The notes under the pieces are model-generated. The model was not told the DNA's origin. It searched no databases and worked only from the letters and a program-made list of their open reading frames with translations. From Leptothrix discophora (GTDB lineage: Bacteria > Pseudomonadota > Gammaproteobacteria > Burkholderiales > Burkholderiaceae_C), in assembly GCF_030705305.1 (NCBI RefSeq), contig NZ_JAUZEE010000001.1, positions 186,001 through 250,000 on the forward strand: DNA of 64,000 nucleotides. Direction: 5' to 3'. Both the position numbers and the translations under genes were made by a program. The number at the start of each line of letters is the position of its first letter. Positions within the stretch are counted from its first letter, which is position 1. Positions 60,972 to 64,000 of this stretch are shown here, piece after piece.

Positions 60972-61897
60972 GGCTGGCTCCCGGCACGTTCCTGGCCATC
61001 ACCCGCCGCGCGCAGATCGCGCAGGCCGATGGCCTGGGCCTTGGCGGGCGCGTCGACGTGGCGGGCGGCGGCCTCGACTTCCTCCTGGGTGTAGCCCAGC
61101 CGCTGCACCAGCTTCAGGTGCGACGGGCTGCCCAGGTAGCGGCCCAGCGCGGCATCGAAGGCCGGCAGGCGCGGGTCGCCTTGCCGCCAGGCGAAGGCGC
61201 TCAGGCCGGGCTCCGCGTCGTCGCCCAGGTCGGTCGGCACGATCAGTTCGACATCGGCGTTCTGGCGGGCCAGGTGGCGCAGCGACGGGGCCGACAGCGC
61301 GAAGGCCGCGACGGTGCCGTTGCGCAGCAGTGCGAGCGCGTCCTGCGGTTCGGCCACCCGCACCAGCCGGTGCGCCGCGATGCCGTGGCGGCGGGCCTGG
61401 CGCGACTCGGCCGCGCCTTCGAGCACCGCCAGCTTCAGGTCGCTGTCGCCGGACCAGTCCGACAGCGCGTGGACCCGCTGCGGGTTGCCGCGCGCGACCA
61501 GCAGCGCCGTGCCCACGGCCAGCGTCGGCCGGCTGAAGGCCACGCGGCGGCTGCGTTCGGGGGTGATGAACAGGCCGGCGGCGATGACGTCGATCCGGCC
61601 CAATTCGAGCTGGTGGATCAGGCGCGCGAAGGGCACCCGGACCCAGACCGGCTCCGGCTCGCCGATCGAGCGCAGCGTGGCCCGCAGCACCTCGGCCGAC
61701 TCGCCGCCGACGCGGCCTTGCGCGTCCAGTTCGACATAGGGCGGCTCGACGGCATAGCCGACCCGCAGCGGCAGGTCGTGCACGCTGTCCTCGGCATCGG
61801 TGCGGGTCTGCCAGATCAGGCCGAGCGCCAGCAAGGTGCTCGCGACCAGCAACAGTCCCAGCCATGTGACCGGCCTCTTCAACATCCCTGAATCCAT
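60968..61897 (-). CDS. Family 3 periplasmic solute-binding protein linked to GGDEF-EAL
   Basis: A 309-residue protein starts with a membrane-spanning or signal segment (WLGLLLVASTLLALGLIW). A bacterial extracellular solute-binding family 3 domain follows: LRVGYAVEPPYVELDAQGRV, LGRIDVIAAGLFITPERSRR and VAFSRPTLAVGTALLVARG. It lacks neighbouring permease genes and overlaps the GGDEF-EAL start (ATGA), so it is likely a ligand sensor for c-di-GMP signalling rather than an uptake protein. An alternative ATG lies at 61885. Confidence 0.9.
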   Translation of the reverse strand: MDSGMLKRPVTWLGLLLVASTLLALGLIWQTRTDAEDSVHDLPLRVGYAVEPPYVELDAQGRVGGESAEVLRATLRSIGEPEPVWVRVPFARLIHQLELGRIDVIAAGLFITPERSRRVAFSRPTLAVGTALLVARGNPQRVHALSDWSGDSDLKLAVLEGAAESRQARRHGIAAHRLVRVAEPQDALALLRNGTVAAFALSAPSLRHLARQNADVELIVPTDLGDDAEPGLSAFAWRQGDPRLPAFDAALGRYLGSPSHLKLVQRLGYTQEEVEAAARHVDAPAKAQAIGLRDLRAAGDGQERAGSQP

Positions 61898-62022
61898 CGC
61901 TGCGGCCCGTGTCCGGCTGACATGTCCTTGTAGGTCCGGAGATTGTGGTGGACCGGATGCTGTCGATGGTTCAGCGACTGTGCCCGACCGGGGATATTGC
62001 GCACCGCAGGCCCGCTTGAGAA

Positions 62023-62038
62023 CTGTATATTCATACAG
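62023..62038 (+). promoter_or_regulatory. LexA box upstream of the radical SAM gene
   Basis: CTGTATATTCATACAG fits the LexA consensus CTGT-N8-ACAG exactly and lies 24 bp before the start codon. It implies SOS control of the gene at 62062. The Pseudomonas aeruginosa homologue PA0069 is reported in the LexA regulon. Confidence 0.85.
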
Positions 62039-62061
62039 TCATGATCTGACTGGAGCGTCCG

Positions 62062-63324
62062 ATGACGCGCGACGTTTGTGTGCCTGATCCCGCCCCCGAC
62101 GAACAGGGGCGCGCCGATGGGCTTGATGCGATCGGCCAGCCGACACCGCTGCCGATTCCCCAGCCGCTGGTCCGTGGCCGTGGCACCGGCTGGCGCATCG
62201 CCCACCGCTTCGAGACCGACCGCCGCGAGCGTACCGACGACGGCTGGCCGGGCGAGGCAGAGGCGGCGCCGGCCGACGCCGGCGACGGGCCGCAGCGCGG
62301 CCCCGCGACCAGCGTGCGCTTCGAGCAGGCCGGCCGCATCCTCAGCCGCAACGACTCGCCCGACGTGCCCTTCGACCTGGCGATCAACCCCTACCGCGGC
62401 TGCGAGCACGGTTGCATCTACTGCTATGCCCGGCCGACGCACAGCTACCTGAACCTGTCGCCCGGCCTGGACTTCGAGACCCGGCTGGTCGCCAAGGTCA
62501 ACGCGGCCGAGCGATTGCGCGCCGAGCTGGCGCGACCGGGCTACCGGCCCAGCCCGATCAACATCGGCTCGGCCACCGACGCCTACCAGCCCATCGAACG
62601 CTCGCAGCGGCTGACGCGTGCGCTGCTGGAGGTGCTCGACGAGACCCGGCATCCGGCCACCCTGGTCACCAAGTCCGGCGGCATCGTGCGCGACCTCGAC
62701 CTGCTCGCGCGCATGGCGGCGCGCCAGCAGGTGCTGGTGTTCGTCAGCGTGACCTCGCTGGACGCACGCCTGTCGGCCCGGCTGGAGCCGCGCGCGGCGG
62801 CCCCGGCGCGGCGGCTGGCCGCCATCCGGGCGCTGGCCGACGCGGGCGTGTGGGTCGGCGTCAACGTCGCGCCGCTGATCCCTTTCGTCAACGAGCCCGA
62901 GATCGAACGCATCCTCGAAGCCGCCGCCGAGGCCGGCGCGCGCAGCGCCCACTGGACCGTGGTGCGGCTGCCCTGGGAGGTCGCGCCGCTGTTCCGCGAC
63001 TGGCTGCAGGCGCATTTCCCGGACCGTGCCGATCGCGTCATGGCCCGCATCCGCGACATGAGGGGCGGGCGCGACTACGAGGCCGATTTCGCCACCCGCA
63101 TGAAGGGCCAGGGCGCCTGGGCGGCGCTGTTGCGCCAGCGGGTCGAGAAGGGTGCCGCGCGGGTCGGCCTGGTGCGGCAGACGCCGGTGCTGGACGTCAG
63201 CGCCTTCGTGCCGCCGCCGAAACCCGTGACGAGGCCCCTGACGCAGCGCGTCGAAGCCACGGCAGGTGACGCAACGGGCCACGCTGGCGGGGGGCGGGAC
63301 GATCCGCAGCATGAACTGTTCTGA
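62062..63324 (+). CDS. PA0069-family radical SAM protein, SOS-regulated
   Basis: A 420-residue radical SAM protein has the unusual cluster motif CEHGCIYCYARPTH (CxxxCxxC) in a SplB-like barrel: INIGSATDAYQPIERSQRLT, ATLVTKSGGIVRDLDLL and GVWVGVNVAPLIPFVNEPE. Relatives include spore photoproduct lyase, but the substrate of this branch is unknown. A repair role is suggested by the LexA box in its promoter. GGAG lies 7 nt before the ATG. The Pro/Thr-rich tail is not conserved in pattern. Confidence 0.92.
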   Translation: MTRDVCVPDPAPDEQGRADGLDAIGQPTPLPIPQPLVRGRGTGWRIAHRFETDRRERTDDGWPGEAEAAPADAGDGPQRGPATSVRFEQAGRILSRNDSPDVPFDLAINPYRGCEHGCIYCYARPTHSYLNLSPGLDFETRLVAKVNAAERLRAELARPGYRPSPINIGSATDAYQPIERSQRLTRALLEVLDETRHPATLVTKSGGIVRDLDLLARMAARQQVLVFVSVTSLDARLSARLEPRAAAPARRLAAIRALADAGVWVGVNVAPLIPFVNEPEIERILEAAAEAGARSAHWTVVRLPWEVAPLFRDWLQAHFPDRADRVMARIRDMRGGRDYEADFATRMKGQGAWAALLRQRVEKGAARVGLVRQTPVLDVSAFVPPPKPVTRPLTQRVEATAGDATGHAGGGRDDPQHELF

Positions 63325-63333
63325 GCCCGGCGA

Positions 63334-64000
63334 TCAGGCTGCGGAGGCCGTCGGCGGCGCACCCAGGCCGTCGGCGTCGCCTGCATCGTTGACCGCATCC
63401 AGCCGGGTCCGGCCGGCCGACGACTCGACCTTGACGACCCGATCCAGCCGCAAGGCCAGGCCGCCCGGGCTGCGGCCGTTGTCGTTCAGGCTGATGCGCG
63501 TGCCCTTGGCGCAGTGCTGCTCCAGCATGCCTTCGACCTCGGCGCGCAACTCGGCATGGTCCGGGATGCGGCTCTCGTAGCGCTGCAGCACCTTCGCGGC
63601 CAGCTCCAGCAGCTTGGCGTTGAGCGTCTTGCGACCCTGGCCGATGAGGGTGCGCACGGCGGCATCGGGCGCGCCCTTGATGCTGTGGTTCATGGCCTGC
63701 TCGGCAGCGGTCGTGATCGCCTGATAGGCCGCGGCGATCAGGCCCTGGGTGGTCTCGTCGCCCCGTGTGGCCGCCGTCAGCAGGTCGACCGCCGCCTTCG
63801 AGACGCAGAAGCGCAGCGCGATGTCGCGGAACCAGTCCTCGGCCTGCGGCAGCTGCACCTCGGTGCGGCCCAGCAGCGAGAGCAGCGCGATCAGGTTGGT
63901 GGCGGCCTCGAAGTCGAAGTCCTCGTCGCGGATCTCGCCCGCCAGGTCACGGATGCGCTCGACCACCACGCCGATGCGGCGCTCGCCGAGGGCGCGCAGC
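63334..64000 (-). CDS. Unknown protein, C-terminal part (cut by window edge)
   Basis: The frame is open from the right edge and codes for at least 222 residues. The visible part is mostly helical with LALLSLLGRTEVQL-like and WFRDIALRFCVSKAAVDLLT segments, and later GQGRKTLNAKLLELAAKVLQ. Helical repeats are possible, and I recall similar C-termini in betaproteobacterial response-regulator or TPR-like proteins, but I cannot name the family. The N-terminus lies outside. It is convergent with the radical SAM gene, 9 bp apart. Confidence 0.7.
   Translation of the reverse strand, partial: LRALGERRIGVVVERIRDLAGEIRDEDFDFEAATNLIALLSLLGRTEVQLPQAEDWFRDIALRFCVSKAAVDLLTAATRGDETTQGLIAAAYQAITTAAEQAMNHSIKGAPDAAVRTLIGQGRKTLNAKLLELAAKVLQRYESRIPDHAELRAEVEGMLEQHCAKGTRISLNDNGRSPGGLALRLDRVVKVESSAGRTRLDAVNDAGDADGLGAPPTASAA

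Noticed and set aside
58182-61094. 970-codon plus-strand frame opposite the GGDEF-EAL gene
   Set aside because: Antisense shadow: intact GGDEF and EAL motifs lie on the minus strand, and the plus product is Gln/Arg/His/Val-rich without domains.

Overview
The window is a G+C-rich (roughly 70% by eye) bacterial chromosome segment. The block mdh / GntR regulator / sdhCDAB-sdhE / gltA with a divergent acnB, the several Liv-type ABC transporters, the partial phenylacetate cluster and the codon usage all point to a betaproteobacterium of the order Burkholderiales, probably near the Leptothrix-Rubrivivax-Ideonella group. The genus is inference from gene order. No rRNA, tRNA, CRISPR array, prophage or insertion sequence was seen. 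Region 1 (1-10.1 kb) is a TCA-cycle block: acnB (cut by the left edge), a small secreted protein, a citrate-lyase-beta-like protein and mdh on the minus strand; a UTRA-type GntR regulator, sdhCDAB, sdhE and gltA on the plus strand. The same perfect palindrome GTCTTATATAAGAC lies upstream of acnB and between mdh and gntR, so the GntR protein probably controls both promoters. Region 2 (10.3-18.9 kb) looks like a 3-dehydroshikimate/quinate-type catabolic block: an HPPD-like vicinal-oxygen-chelate protein followed by a 3-dehydroshikimate-dehydratase-like TIM barrel (the two halves of QuiC1 as separate genes in swapped order), an IclR regulator, a divergent shikimate-dehydrogenase-like gene and a five-gene Liv-type ABC transporter. 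Region 3 (18.9-31.2 kb) starts with MarR and PobR-like AraC regulators. It continues with an SDR, a 3-ketosteroid-dehydrogenase-like flavoprotein, a NIPSNAP protein, a second SDR, a second Liv-type transporter and a second flavoprotein. Region 4 (31.4-40.1 kb) has a BrnTA toxin-antitoxin pair, a TIM barrel next to a third flavoprotein, an IclR regulator, and an operon of shikimate-dehydrogenase-like protein, acyl-CoA dehydrogenase, CoA-transferase and tandem NIPSNAP protein. The IclR promoter region and the second flavoprotein promoter carry the same GGAATnnnATTCC palindrome. Regions 2-4 together look like a 30-kb island for uptake, oxidation and possibly aromatisation of hydroxylated alicyclic acids. 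I regard this as the best candidate for an undescribed pathway; the substrate is not proven by sequence. Region 5 (40.2-45.3 kb) is the thiamine operon thiO-thiS-thiG-thiE behind a TPP riboswitch. Its last gene is an uninterrupted fusion of thiamine-phosphate synthase with a C-terminal SET methyltransferase domain. The biosynthetic aroE lies just upstream. Region 6 (45.4-53.5 kb) has a DUF1439-like lipoprotein, a partial phenylacetate cluster (paaY divergent from paaG-paaI-paaK and a TetR regulator), an orphan ABC solute-binding protein, a formamidase-like hydrolase and an aldo/keto reductase. Region 7 (53.6-64.0 kb) is mostly housekeeping on the minus strand: redoxin, plsY, ybaK, a YciO/Sua5 protein, an EamA transporter with a probable CTG start, a PHP phosphoesterase, and a GGDEF-EAL protein coupled to a periplasmic binding protein. 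It ends with a PA0069-type radical SAM gene behind a consensus LexA box and a partial unknown gene at the right edge.
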